NCBI RefSeq assembly: GCF_964340395.1
Contig: NC_135558.1
Coordinates: 14,664,500 to 14,728,499, forward strand
DNA: 64,000 nucleotides
Source: Glandiceps talaboti
Lineage: Eukaryota > Hemichordata > Enteropneusta > Spengelidae
Direction: 5' to 3'
Positions 29,901 through 42,725 of this stretch are shown here, one piece after another. The notes under the pieces are model-generated. The model was not told the DNA's origin. It saw nothing but the letters and a program-made list of their open reading frames with translations, and did not search any database. Both the position numbers and the translations under genes were made by a program. Position 1 is the stretch's first letter. Every line of letters starts with the position of its first letter.

Positions 29901-30982
29901 TAGCGTCGAGCTTTAGTTGGTTATTCCTGTTCCTGTAGTTGTTCGACTCCGACGATAGATTCGGGCGATTCTGTCCATTTAACAATTTAGGAGACGCCAT
30001 TGTAAATTGCTTAAGTGATTCTGTGGTCACGACAAAATATTTAAGTTAGGGCTTGTCGTGCAACGCGTATTGACAGGAAAAAAAATCACTCGAGTTGTCA
30101 AATTTCAATAATTCTTTTTTTTCAAAATTATTCATTCATATGCATGTTTTGCTAATGCTGATATAATGCGGTTGATTTTTATCAACATTTGACCGAGTTG
30201 TCATTTTCGGAGTCAATTACGTAGTATGAGGTAAGAAGAAGTGTCTAGTGGCGACATTGCAACATATTTAATTGGCTACTGTGGGAATAGGTGCCACCTA
30301 ACTTTCCTTAGCATAAAGAATGCTACGTCAGACTACTTAATATAGTAAAGTATCAAGCAATTCAACATTATATAGCCGGGATATGATGATATCTACTATA
30401 TATACGATCACAACATTACTATGTATGCATCTCTATGGTGTTATATAATTCAAATGTATATGTTACTTTCCATATATACACTTCTGATCATTCAGGCCTG
30501 TAAACAGTTTCCTCTGAGCGTTGGCATGTTTTTTCCCGCTATGACTATGGAATATTGCTGTCAGGATCGCTTGTCAGGATGTTGTTTGAGACTTTAAAGA
30601 CTGGAGGGAGAGAACTAACCACCTCGTCTACACAAAACATACTTTGAATTTCTACGACAGCTTTCCCCATCATGGTGATCATATTTTCGATTTTTTTTTT
30701 AAATTAAGTTTAATTACCGGTCGTAACAAAATATACTTAGTATTGATAACAATAAATACATGCCGTTGCTTCTATATTTGCACAACAAAAACAATATTCA
30801 TATCACCCAATTGCAATGTAAAACTGAATGATTGTATTTGTATCAACGGTACCTTTGGGAATGTTTACAATTTCAGTAGTCACGATGTCTAATCTGTCTG
30901 TGATATTGTACTTAAAATTTGCCTTACACTGTTACTGTGCAGAGACTGCTTAAGTATAGCGTGTGAAAATGTATGCATAACT

Positions 30983-30986
<4 letters not shown>
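26969..30986. other. Non-coding stretch with minor repeats
   Basis: No supported gene. An (AAATT)n-type tract lies at 28985-29037. From about 29315 to 29640 the word GAATAC recurs irregularly with ACTGT/AGTAT neighbours, suggesting an eroded minisatellite. A word ATAATCAGGTAAG occurs twice (about 27977 and 28009). Confidence 0.55.
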
Positions 30987-31039
<53 letters not shown>

Positions 31040-31320
31040 GATATGTCGACAAAGACGCACATACATACATACATACATACATACATACATACATACATAC
31101 ATACATACATACGTACATACGTACACACGTACGTACGTACGTACGTACATACATACATACATACATACATGCATGCATGCATGCATGCATGCATGCATAC
31201 ATACATACATACATACATACATACATACATACATACATACATACATACATGCATGCATGCATTCATGTATGCATGCACAAATACATCAATCCATCCATCC
31301 ACCCACCCGTCCATCCCTCT
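30987..31320. repeat. Compound (CA)n(ATAC)n(GTAC)n(GCAT)n(ATAC)n(CCAT)n array
   Basis: A CA block of about 50 bp is followed by ATAC, then GTAC, ATAC, GCAT, ATAC, GCAT and degenerate CCAT/CCAC units. All blocks are one-base variants in one register. Open frames on both strands through it are artefacts. Confidence 0.97.
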
Positions 31321-31737
31321 CCTCCCACCTCCAACACATACATATATACATACACTTGTTGTCAGGGTAACATTAAAGAGACGAAACATTAATTGTTAAA
31401 ACTTAAAAGCTGTTTTTTAGGAAATATAAAAAGAAAATTTTATTTATAAAAGAATATTGGTACTTGAATTATAATTTTTGAAAGCGCCAGCTGAAGTGGG
31501 AAATTGGTCGAAGATGAATCGTTTTGTGTATTCATGTACGGTTGAATAATTGATATTCAGTACACTTTATCAAGTCGAAGTCTAGTTAACTATACCTACT
31601 TGTATAGCCATAGTCTCTTAATCTACCAATGAAACCCTAGACTAGTATTCCAAGGCCTTTCAATTCACTATGCATGTATGCCATGGGATGCCTTCTCAAT
31701 GTGTACTTAGTAATCAGATTGTGTAGTTTATATCTAG

Positions 31738-31859
31738 TAAATCACAGCACTGTGGGGGACGTGTATTGTAAATGCTGCAAAGGCCAACAAACAGAGTTTA
31801 AATGTGATCTATGTTGTTATCCGGGGATTCCCGCTGGCCACGCATGTTACATCAAAAAG
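31738..31859 (+). CDS. Candidate cysteine-rich exon, family unknown
   Basis: A 122-nt segment between an acceptor (TTATATCTAG) and a donor (AAAAAG|GTATCA) is open for 41 residues. Seven of them are cysteine, in the order C-x-C-C, C-x2-C-C, C, with PGIPAGHACYIKK at the end. The exon would need a phase-1 intron before it and ends in phase 0. Without splicing, the frame from 31674 gives a hydrophobic start (MGCLLNVYLVIRLC) that could be a poor signal peptide. Such cysteine spacing suggests a small disulfide-rich secreted domain. I do not recognise the family and it may be chance. Confidence 0.27.
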
Positions 31860-33704
31860 GTATCACAAATGCCAGGTTTTACAAGGTCAGCTGTGAAAAG
31901 TGAATTCATTTACATACATGTCACTGTACGTGTAATGACTTAATGCCGAAACTTTGTATACAATGCGAATAGTAAATAGGGGATGAGTTGCTGCACGTAT
32001 ACCAACGTATTTTATGAAATCATCTTTACGGCAAATTCGGGGGTCAGTTTCATGGGTGCCTTTCGAAAATAAATAATACTATGCACAGAGGTAGGTTAAT
32101 CATTCTTATGGTTGCCGTATACAAATTTAATAATATATATGTGTAATTAATGGGGAGTATTCATTACCCTTGGATAATGCACTAGATACAAAAAAAAGAG
32201 ATGAACATTTTACTTTGCTATTTTGAAACCTACAATTCGCCTCAAGAAAATGAAATATTTGACTAATTTGGTTTTAATATGCATTTTAGACTCAACCACG
32301 TGATTGTCTATTACCCATATGAGCTTTGTTTTGTCTGAAACAAGCGACTATGGATCTGGTTATATAGTGCATGAATCGCACACTGCCATTGTTAAAAATT
32401 TCTTGTACTCGTCGTGACATCATTTCCGTTCAAAAAGCCTCGTTATGAACTATGACATCATTTCCGTTTTAATTGTCCAGGAGCCGTCAAACACCTGGCC
32501 ACACCATGGACCATCCCTTTTATATCAAGAATAAATAAAAGCATAAATGTCAAAGTTGTCCTAAATATATCAAACAAATTGTTTCCTTTCAAATAATTTA
32601 AGGTTTATCTTGTTTGGTGTCCTCAAGCTGAAGGCGAGGTTTCTAAGAACGTGTAGCCACCACTCAAGAACATGAAATTTGTGCGCATGTATTTTGTATG
32701 GTAACGTTTAATCTAGAAACACAAGAAAAGACCGAGCGATGTAAGTGTGACAACGTTATCTCTAGATTTCAGAATGACCTCGTTGTAATGTGATAGGGAG
32801 TGGCGATGATAGGATGTGACTGTAGTCCAATTAAACAAGAAAAGAGAAAGAAACTTCAAGTTGTTGAGATATTGAAAATGAGTACTGAGTATCAGAGTTT
32901 TCAGAGAATAACATACAATATTTCTAACGGTCCATAAAAATGTTTACGGTTATATAAACATCCAAGTGTATATAGACTGAGCAGAGTCAATGCTAGATTA
33001 CTATATAGGTTAAATTCCAGGATTCACGAGCCATTTTATAAGTATATAAAAATTCCTTGCAGCGATTGCAATTCAGGATATAAGCCGACGGTTGAGCAGC
33101 TGGCCGTGTCATCTCAGCATAGAGTAGGCGTCGTTATATCTCGAACAAAGCTACGTTGGCACTTACAATGAAGGTTTACATACAGCTGATAACGCGTGTA
33201 GGAGTGAAGATTGAATTCAACTAAACGATTGTCCAGATATCCCTCAAGGAAAAGCTAGTCCGCGATTATCACGTATTTGATAAATTAGCCCCTCTGGTCT
33301 ATTTTACATTAATTAAAAAATATATATTTCTAGTGGGCATCAAAACCATATAGGCCATGGGAATTATTAGAGTGTCATTTGAGAGCGACTCGTGAAGTAA
33401 ACTTGTTTAATTACTTTTTGAAACTATTATATATATTTTGAAACAGCAACACACAATGTATAGCACTTTGGAAATAAAAGCAGCAGAGTAGAATAAAGAT
33501 TGCATGTTTCATAAACAGTACTGAATTTTCGCTTTCAACATCATTTTTTTGGAATCACAACATTGTCAGAATTAGTAGTTATAAAATGAATATACTTGCA
33601 TTTGTTTATTTATTTATCCATTTCTTTGTTTATCTACGGCCTAGCTTATTCATGCATATTATTATGATTTATATGGTTGTTTACTGGCTTACTTCGGTCA
33701 ATTA
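31860..33704. other. Non-coding stretch
   Basis: Two copies of TGACATCATTTCCGTT lie 38 bp apart (32415 and 32453). A TATATAAA word at 33043 has no supported exon downstream. Otherwise nothing recognised. Confidence 0.55.
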
Positions 33705-33992
<288 letters not shown>

Positions 33993-35536
33993 TTATCTAC
34001 ATATATATTTGTTCATATATTTTCATGTTATAGACAATCGCTCTTGAGCTATTTTCTTTCTTTTGAAACCTCAATCTCGATACATCACTTGCTCTACTTC
34101 ACATCTGCTTCTCACAGACTCGTTCAAAGACCCTACAGACGAGTACATCTAGGGCTTGCTGTAAACATGGTTCTTTTATTGAACTAATGACCCGAAATAT
34201 TCTTGTTATGCCTGGTTTCATTGGTTACTAGTGAAAACGCACTCAGATGAAATTGACATGAGGACAATTCCCTCGTTTATTTCATGCACTGTCATTAATG
34301 TACAGTAATTGCACAATTCAACGACAAGATCTAAAAGCTACAGAATAAGTGCAAATCACTTTTGCATGTCAAGTGCCGGTATGGTATAAAGGGCTTATTA
34401 GTCTATAGAAATACTCAATTAACAATATACTGGCGGCTTTAAACTGCCAATCCAAGTTTTCAGCCGTTTTCGATTCTTAGAAACATTACACAAAGGCATA
34501 ATACACTTCTGGCACTATAAATAAAACCGTAAACGGTATTATTGACCCTTTTTTAGTAATATTAAATTTAAACCTATATACAAGTCGAACAAAAGTGCCT
34601 TTACATACAACCAACCCAAAGTACCACCTGTTATTTGTGGTGGTAGTCGACTATATGCGATTGATGTCACCCTGTTTAAATGTCTCACCTGGCCCCAGTC
34701 ATGTCAATCAACCCCACTCCCACAAGCGTTATTAGAACATACGGTATGCGTTACATGAGCTCGCTTGAAATCACATCGAAATCGTTGTCCTTTACTCAGA
34801 CAATTCATTACATGATACCCTTCAGGTGTACGTCCCTGGGAAATTACATACAGGTATAAACAATCACATCGCATTCACGACTCTGGCGACCTTTAGTTCA
34901 TTCTAGTAAAGGAAGCATTAAGCTGCATCCTTAAACGAATGTCGTTTTACCCTCTTGATTGCTTACAGTTGGCCATTGCAGACTGCAAACACGAAATTGA
35001 GAATACAGAGCCCTCGCTCAAATTGGGAGTATCATCACCCCATGGTGTCGTTTCTTATAAGAGCTTTGTCCCTTTGCATTCTGTAGAAGTGTTAAAATCA
35101 AGGATGTGTTTTCGTATTGTTCAGACATCGAGTAAAGCAGCAGTGCTCCATGATTAACCAAGTAACCTATACCATGTATACCCTCATGGTACACACGGAC
35201 AGGAAGTAGAGCGCCACCATGGCAAATTTTGGAAAAGCCTATTGAAATACGGGAGGACATTCAGAAGAGTGCATACCTTGGACAATGCAGTATATTTCAT
35301 TGGTGGAAGCAAAACCGTTGCCAAAACGAATACAAATGGTGCCTTTAGTGGTAATGAGATTTATCTACGATGCTAGAAATGCCATAACTCGTTACAAAAT
35401 AATCATAGAACTTCAAATCCAAAATCAGATCTCAGCTAAAAACGAATCAATCGTCCATACATGTAGTATCATATCATTTTTGGACGAAGTTTTATTCAAA
35501 CCTTTCAATTCTTTAGCAGTCCTATTAATGAAATAG
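33993..35536. other. Non-coding stretch
   Basis: No gene is recognised. The frame at 34939-35157 has no domain. Confidence 0.55.
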
Positions 35537-35696
35537 ACATACATACATACATACATACATACATACATACATACATACAAATGTACATACATGCATACAT
35601 ACATACATACATACATACATACATACATACATACATGCATGCATGCATGCATGCATGCATACATGCATACATACATACATACATACATACATACAT
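35537..35696. repeat. Compound (ATAC)n(GCAT)n(ATAC)n microsatellite
   Basis: ATAC blocks surround a block of GCAT units. Confidence 0.97.
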
Positions 35697-38664
35697 GGGT
35701 GATAACATGACCTCTGATAACTATGAACATTGTCACAAACTAATCAGATCTTTGTTTCTTTTTTGCTTCTTGTTGATATCCATGTAGATATACGTTACTA
35801 CAGTTTCAAAACACGGTTCAAGAGAAGTACCACACGGCCAAGGGTCACGTAATCAACATTGGCCACCCTAAATTTGGTTCGGTAGCTTTAGTCATATATT
35901 ATAATACCCAACAGGGCAGCATATTAAGATCCTATTTAAGTTAAGCAACGATGTACTATATGTACCTCGAAATCATTCCCTGATTCACTGACCTGAAGAG
36001 AGTTATGTATGACCCCACAAACCTTGTATTCATTACATCTAACGACTTAGAATTCGTTGAACATGGAAGTATGTGGCGAAGTATTTAAAGGGAGAGACAT
36101 TTAAAAATACACCCTGAATTATAGTATGAGTATAATCTCTTTTAAATTACTACCATATACATCGGATTTAAATAAACGCTTTTTTCCATCTTTTATTAAT
36201 GTTTATTTTACTTTGTAACCACGTCATAAAAGCATTGATCGTTAGGCATTTGAGGAAAAATTTAGTACAAATAGTAGACCACTATATGGAGCACTCTCTA
36301 ATCAGTGTCCTATCAGATTAGGCATACTGCAAGTTATAATGTTACATATATTGGGTTTTATGCCGTTTGGAAAACGAAATAGTATAGTAAAAGACATCAG
36401 TTGCAGTCGACTTACCAAGGCAGAAATGCAAATTTCTCAGTATCAAAAGACACCGGTAGACAAGACGTATATTTCCCATGGGCAAGGAAAGAAAAAAGCA
36501 ATGCCTTGTAAACATTTGCATGACACTCATACTGTTTTGGCAATATCACCAAGTGAAAATCACAATTACAAATTTCAATATTTTTTTGCTATACAAAATG
36601 TCCCCGACTTGACTTATATTATAAGGGTTTTTCAGTTGGGATGTTATCTGCCCTCCTAACAGTCAGCTGTTTATCGTAATTTCCTTATCATCACATATGC
36701 TTTTGGTCGATAGTGGTATGGAGCTACGCTTTCCCTCCAGGATAATATTTAATAGTTCACGTGGAAAAACATATAGGCAACTTCTATGGTGATGCCCGTA
36801 CGTATGTATGGAGTATAAATAATTCCTCCGGGATGCCTTTGACTTTTAAACTAAACACGTTAAGCTATTGTATTATGGCATCTAGATCTTTAATACTTAA
36901 AAGAATGAGTAATTTAAACAGGTACGTATTATATATCAAATGAACATAACCCTTCAGGTAATCCAACCCTGGTTTCATTATATTTCCAATAATTTTTTTG
37001 TAAGCAATGTGCAATTTTGTATTAAATGACGTTAGGTAGAATACATCTAAGAGATTGGCCTCGATTACCGTGCATTCCTAACGGTTTAAACGATAGCCCA
37101 TTTTTTTGCGGCGTGACAGCTATTGCTACCGACAATGGCATTTTGCTGGGAGCTAGAATTCAGTTCTTCTGCGCTTGATCTGTTCAAGTTTAAGCAGCTA
37201 CTATCTAATTACCTTCTTTACAAATAATATTATCCAATTACAGTTCGAGTTCATCTTGTTCAAATCTGTTTACTCTCATGAAATTAATTTCTATTCAAGA
37301 CAAATGTTCGTGTCTTTTCTATCAGTTTATATGTACGGGGTTATTACTGCTGGGCCCAAGACTGATTGCTTTGTGAATAGTGTATGATGTTTTACAACAC
37401 TGATTAGGTCTCCATGCCCGCAGTGAGCAATCTGCTTTAAACATAGCCACTGGTCAAAACTCGTGCCTTTTTCATTATCCCATATTCAGAAGATTTAACA
37501 AACTATTTTGCTGTTTTCAAGGCATAGAATTAGTCCTATCTGGATAAGTATCAAAGGAAGATTCTATGCCAACACATTATGTTATCGATATTTTTATTCT
37601 GATAATCCGTTCTTGGTTACGGCATCATTTGTGATTCAATGGTCAAGATTTTGTGAATTACTACTTGTAAGAGTCTACATACACTCCCCGCCATATACAT
37701 TAAGCATGTAATAAAAATACGAATCCCACAACATGGATGTCTGAGCCTTCGGATAAGGGATGATATCCACCTCCACACGTGAACATCTGATCCTCCAGTG
37801 TAAACGCCTATACTGGTATTATAGTAATATATAACATGCTCAGTGCTGGCAGAATTCATTCTAACTGTAATATCCGTAAAGGGAAACGTTGCATCTATCG
37901 AAAGAAAACACATTAAAAATGGGTCGATGACTTCAGAAATAAAGTTGCTCAACACCACCCACTTATAGTAAACAACCGTTTTTTTCTATTTTCCTTACTA
38001 GAAATCAGCTTGTGTGTGTGTACCCTGACGGGAAAACTGATGAGCTTGGCAATGTTGTGAATCATAATGATCATATCAAGTAACCCATGAGAGCAGACAC
38101 GTATAAATCCGAACAACTGAGGAAAACGAGTCAATGAATATTTGTACAAATAAAAAGTCAGCTGATAAGCTTTGCCTCTGCTGCCTTCCAGATAAATCAC
38201 TTTCACAATCACTGCACTATTCCTGCTGGAACGACAGGCAACTACTAGTCCAAGACTGTAAGGGCGATCTGTAAGCTGACTACAAAGATAGTAGACGGTT
38301 GACTTGAAACACAATGATCTATCCAGTTGCTTTGATAGACAAATAGGCAACTTATCCTTCGGCATTAGCTCAAGATGTTGTGATAGGAAAAAAACAAGTA
38401 CTAATTAAAAACTCCCAACGTCTTCGAGCAGTTGTGGGCTTAGAAAAGATTTCAGGACTGGCCTGATAGTTTGCAACTGACAGTGTAGAGATTACAATCT
38501 CAGAAGAAAGGATCGAGCGTTATTTGGCGGTGAGTCTTTAGCTTCTAGAAGGTTATGGTAAAAAGGTATTCATGCTAGAATACGGAATATGACATTCCAC
38601 TGATTACCCATACACGTGAAGAAAAGGAAAGATCTGTCTTTGGTTTTCATCATCCACGATCGTC
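35697..38664. other. Non-coding stretch upstream of the receptor gene
   Basis: Two adjoining minus-strand frames (37949-38365, 138 codons; 37617-37958, 113 codons) are open but show no recognisable domain, splice context or signal peptide. In AT-rich DNA of this size, one or two such frames are expected by chance. The receptor's own promoter was not identified. Confidence 0.5.
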
Positions 38665-41600
38665 ATGTGTGACCAATCAGCCTATTCCTCCTATAGTTCC
38701 TACAGCTACTCCGACTTCAATTATTCTTATCCTGATTATTACTCAGATTATGGATTTTCCTCGTACAGACAGAAATTCTTTATCGTACCATTTTGCTTCA
38801 CGATTATCTTTCTAACCGGAGTTATTGGGAACTCTCTGGTCCTCTACGTAATCTTGAAGCACGGTGCGATGAAAACAGTGACGAACTTGTTCCTCTTAAA
38901 TCTCGCCGTTGCCGATCTGGTATTCTTAATACACTCCGTTCCGATGTCAGCTTCCGAGTACCTATCACCAGAATGGCTGTTTGGAGATTTCCTATGCCGC
39001 ATGAGAAATTACCTGAGTTATGTCTGTTATTACGTCAGTGTATGCACTCTGACTGTGATGTCTGTGGACCGGTATTATGCAGTTGTTCATCCGATGAGAT
39101 CCCGTATATACAGGTAGGTGTGTTTAAAATTACATTCCCAAGTAAATATTGCAAGGGAAGCATTGTCTAAACATCAGTGTTCTTCTCCTTCTTTGGAGAG
39201 AGTTGTAGATTTAAAATACATACTTATCCCTGCCAGTGCCTTGTAAATAGGACACAAGTGCAGTGGCATTACTTTTACGTTTTCGATTATATTAACATCC
39301 TGCCATTATGGTCGGTTATAACCTCCAAATTCGAAATATTGCTGTGTGAATTAATACCAAACAAAGCGTCGCGACGACGAGTTGAGTATAATTCTTTTCG
39401 GTGACAATTTATATAAGATAATTCATGTATCCAGTGTTATCCATTTATATGACTTTAAAGACATCAACCTCATTAAGCCACGCAAGAAGCCCAATATAAT
39501 ACTCCACCCTACCCCCTCGAACCTCATGCGTTGTGGATTATGTAAAATACGTTCACTTGAGTGAGCGAGCAGATGAAAAGAATGATGAAAGAATAAATTA
39601 CAGAGAAGAAGTCTAAAAATCATGTGCAACTTTGATGAGCTTACAGAAACGCCTGGAACTAAAGTATGCACCTTGTGTCTAAATTGCCCAAACTTGGCTG
39701 TTTATACTTCAAAATGCATATAATATAAAAGGTTGTGTTGCTTCGGTCGCAAATTAGTGAAACTCTACAGTAGATTATCCTTGCCAGAGTAACCTTTGAG
39801 CCGTTGGGTCATACTTTTATCATACATTTTTAATGAAAGAGGTAATCTTGAGGAATAAAGGTTCGGTGAAATGGTGGCCTAAAACCTTAGTTTATGTTGA
39901 TAATACTTAAAGGTGGTATTTTATAGTGCCAACTGCTGTATATTATTGTTTTAAATCGTACAAACGAAGCCTAGCTCACTCAAGAAGTGAATTCCCGTCA
40001 CATCAACGCAAACGACACTTTAATCAAAACACTGCATCGAATGATAAGTGACACACTGAAGACAGTATACTACTGTATTCTGTAACGTCAAGACTTTAAT
40101 TTCAGAATTGTTTAGTTTCATTGGATAAATGCAAGGTTAAGCATAGACCTTCCACAAATGGTTTATGGAATAGGTTTTACCTGCAAATGAGGAATAAGTA
40201 CTTGCAAATACTAGGTTATATGGCAAGCACTATTATTCAATTTTGAATTTCAAATAACAGCGCCTCTATTAGAAGAAACATAGAGTTAAAGTTGTCATGA
40301 GATTCCCGCCTCATGTTACTCTTTCAGGGAATGGTTTCAAGGTCCGTATACACTCCTTGTGAATCTAACACCTACTTTCCCAATATATTTCCATTTGCAG
40401 GCGTGTGAAATCAATTCTTCTCAGAAAAAAAGGCACTGCTCTCTAATTTCAAGACGCCCTAACTACATTAAAACGTATATTGAGTAATCTATATAAATTG
40501 TTTGCATTCTCTAAAATTCACCCATACATGCGTCAAGAGGTCCGCAAGGGCCTATTGATGAAGATTCAGTTCTGTTATTTGACACCGCCAAGAAAACATC
40601 ATTATTCTAACATCAATGAGCCGTAGATGTAATTTTCCAAGCGACAGACTAATGTCTATAGGTCTTTACGTTACATATGTTCTCGAATATCACTCTCTTA
40701 CCGTTCTTGACCTAGCGTAATTGCGGAGAACCGTGGCTATAACTAACAATTTCACAGACTCTCGTCTTCGCGAGTACCCGTTGAAGGACTTCTGTCGGAA
40801 CATGTTTCTTGAATTGATTTTGAATTGAGTGAACTGAACATACATTACTCATGATATTTCATTACGTTTTCGTATTAGAAGATAATTGCTTTACGTGGTT
40901 TTTGTAGCTGTGTGTAATACCGACGAATCTCTTTGACGCTTGTAAATTATGTATTAAACGTGCGTGCACATAAAAATATATCCATTTTGTTAAACCACGA
41001 TATGAATTTCAAAGCTTCCTAGCCCCCTGAGTCATACACGCGCGCCCCGGGGTCCCATGTTATAATAACCTAGTTGTAACTAGGGATGCTCAAATAAAAC
41101 TTGGTTACCGAACAGAAATGTGATTGAAGAAAGACCTTGTCCCCAAGTGAACTCAGTGTCATGTTATATGTGTTCGAGCAAATAATCTGGGATTAGTAGG
41201 AGCCTATCGTTGCTACTCAACACATCGTTTTTGTTAACAAGCAGAAAGCGCTTCATCTGGACTCAAGTAGAGAATGATTTCTAAACGTTTAGTCAAATAA
41301 TTATACATGTGTAATATCTTCGTCATAAATTAATGCAATAACAATTCTTTGGCCCTAAAATAGCAATGTAGTCATAGTCTTCAAATGTTGAAGGATCTTC
41401 GTTATTGGTGGGGTTTTTTATTTGTTGTTTTTGTTGTGTTTGTTGCATTGCTACCGCTGATGATTCGATCAATATTTGATCTGCGCGAATTAATCAACTT
41501 GTCAGCATTGGCAATATTCTTCCTCTGGTTCAAATGGACACCTGGTATCGTTGACACACTGTCGTGTACTTGACACTGACAGTTGTTGGTTCTAGTCTAT

Positions 41601-42725
41601 ATCAGTCTAATCAGAATAAAAACACTAATGAAACATTGATATGACAATTTTTTTATACTGATTAAATTGTGGCAGTGCCTCTCTTATTGACCAAGTGCAT
41701 CGTTTACAACCTTTCAATAATTAACTGATAGGGTGTAGAACTATAATATTTGTATGTAGAACAGTCGGGGGGGGGGGTAATGTTGTGTGAATGATAAGGG
41801 GAGGGGAGCTCCTCACAAACCTAAGTAAAAGTGATGGCATAGTACCACTGTGACGCTCTTTATTTTCACCTACCATCAATTGTTGATTGAAAATGAATAT
41901 TTGTTTGTAATAATTACACAGTGCAATGTAATAATATAAACTTAATTGTTTTGTACTTACAGAACTTTGCAGCATACCGTTCTTACAATTGTCATCATAT
42001 GGATACTCTGCCTAGCAGGAAGTGGTTACAACATACATATAAGCGACGAGGTCAAGGTCCTTAACTATGGTAAATGCCGAAAGTTTTGTCTGGAATGGTG
42101 GACTAACAAGGGAAGACGACGATTCATAACCTGTATCATTCTGATATTCTATTGTTTACCACTACTCACCGTTGCGATATCGTATGCTTTGATGGCAAGG
42201 CGCCTCCTCGTGACCGTCTCTCCTCAAATGGGCTCGGATGATGCACAAATAAGAACAGTACGCACGCGCAGAAAAATCGCGCGCCTCGTTCTGGCTGTTG
42301 TTCTCACCTTCGCCCTCTGCTGGTTGCCCTTCCACTTATTTCAGCTTATTAGTGTGTGGGTCACCTCCTATGATGCCATATACAATGAATCGTTTTCTAT
42401 TTATGGTCAAATCGCACGCGTTTTCGCCTTCTCGAACAGTTGCATGAACCCTCTTCTGTACTCCTTCCTGAGTGACAACTTCCGGAAACACTTCAAGAGG
42501 ACATGCAGTCCGCTAAATTCGTGTGGGAGAGTGTCGCGCATTGGCGGCGTTATGGCGGGTTTCGACCAAGAAGCTGGGCCAACTAATTTGACCAACTATA
42601 ATGCTAGTCTTCGACAGCCGATGAACACAATATCGTTGAGGGTAGTTAAGAATGGAAAGCTGACGTCAGGATCCGGTTCGGCATCAGGTTCAGGTTACAA
42701 TACAAGTCCTTCGCCAACTGTGTAA
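38665..42725 (+). CDS. Galanin/allatostatin-A/kisspeptin-type neuropeptide receptor (rhodopsin-family GPCR)
   Basis: A seven-helix plasma-membrane receptor, expected to bind a peptide and couple to G proteins. CDS exons are 38665-39113 and 41963-42725; splicing AG|GTAGGT to TTACAG|A rebuilds Arg150 and gives 403 residues. The N-terminus (1-36) is strikingly Tyr/Ser-rich with a sequon at N19. TM1 has GN56, TM2 LAVAD84, the first outer loop WLFG with C111, and TM3 ends D135-R136-Y137. TM4 has W163, TM5 P216, TM6 CWLP (269-272) and TM7 NPLLY (312-316). Outer loop 2 has two cysteines (C188, C192) that could pair with C111. The short tail has Cys331/337 and a Gly/Ser-rich end. The TM3-end intron, the DRYYAVVHP segment and SNSCMNP before NPxxY resemble galanin-receptor-2-like and allatostatin-A receptors. 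Subfamily is inferred. A somatostatin/allatostatin-C or orphan relative is less likely. The gene is intact. Confidence 0.9.
39114..41962 (+). other. Single intron of the receptor gene
   Basis: A phase-2 intron of 2849 bp, GTAGGT to CTTACAG, placed in the second inner loop just after DRYYAVVHPMRSRIYR. No further exon or element is recognised inside it. Open frames there are below 85 codons. Confidence 0.88.

Noticed and set aside
30644-30892. Frame with a C-x-C-x-NGTFG stretch resembling an EGF repeat
   Set aside because: Cysteine spacing does not fit an EGF domain and no splice sites frame it.
33043-33200. TATATAAA followed by a short ATG frame (MKVYIQL...)
   Set aside because: The frame is 18 codons, is not a signal peptide, and has no convincing donor.
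35160-35240. Minus-strand ATGGTGGCGCTCTAC start resembling a signal peptide
   Set aside because: It stops after 17 codons and no donor precedes the stop.
37617-38365. Two adjoining minus-strand frames (138 and 113 codons) before the receptor gene
   Set aside because: No domain, signal peptide or coherent splice pattern, and their composition matches surrounding non-coding DNA.
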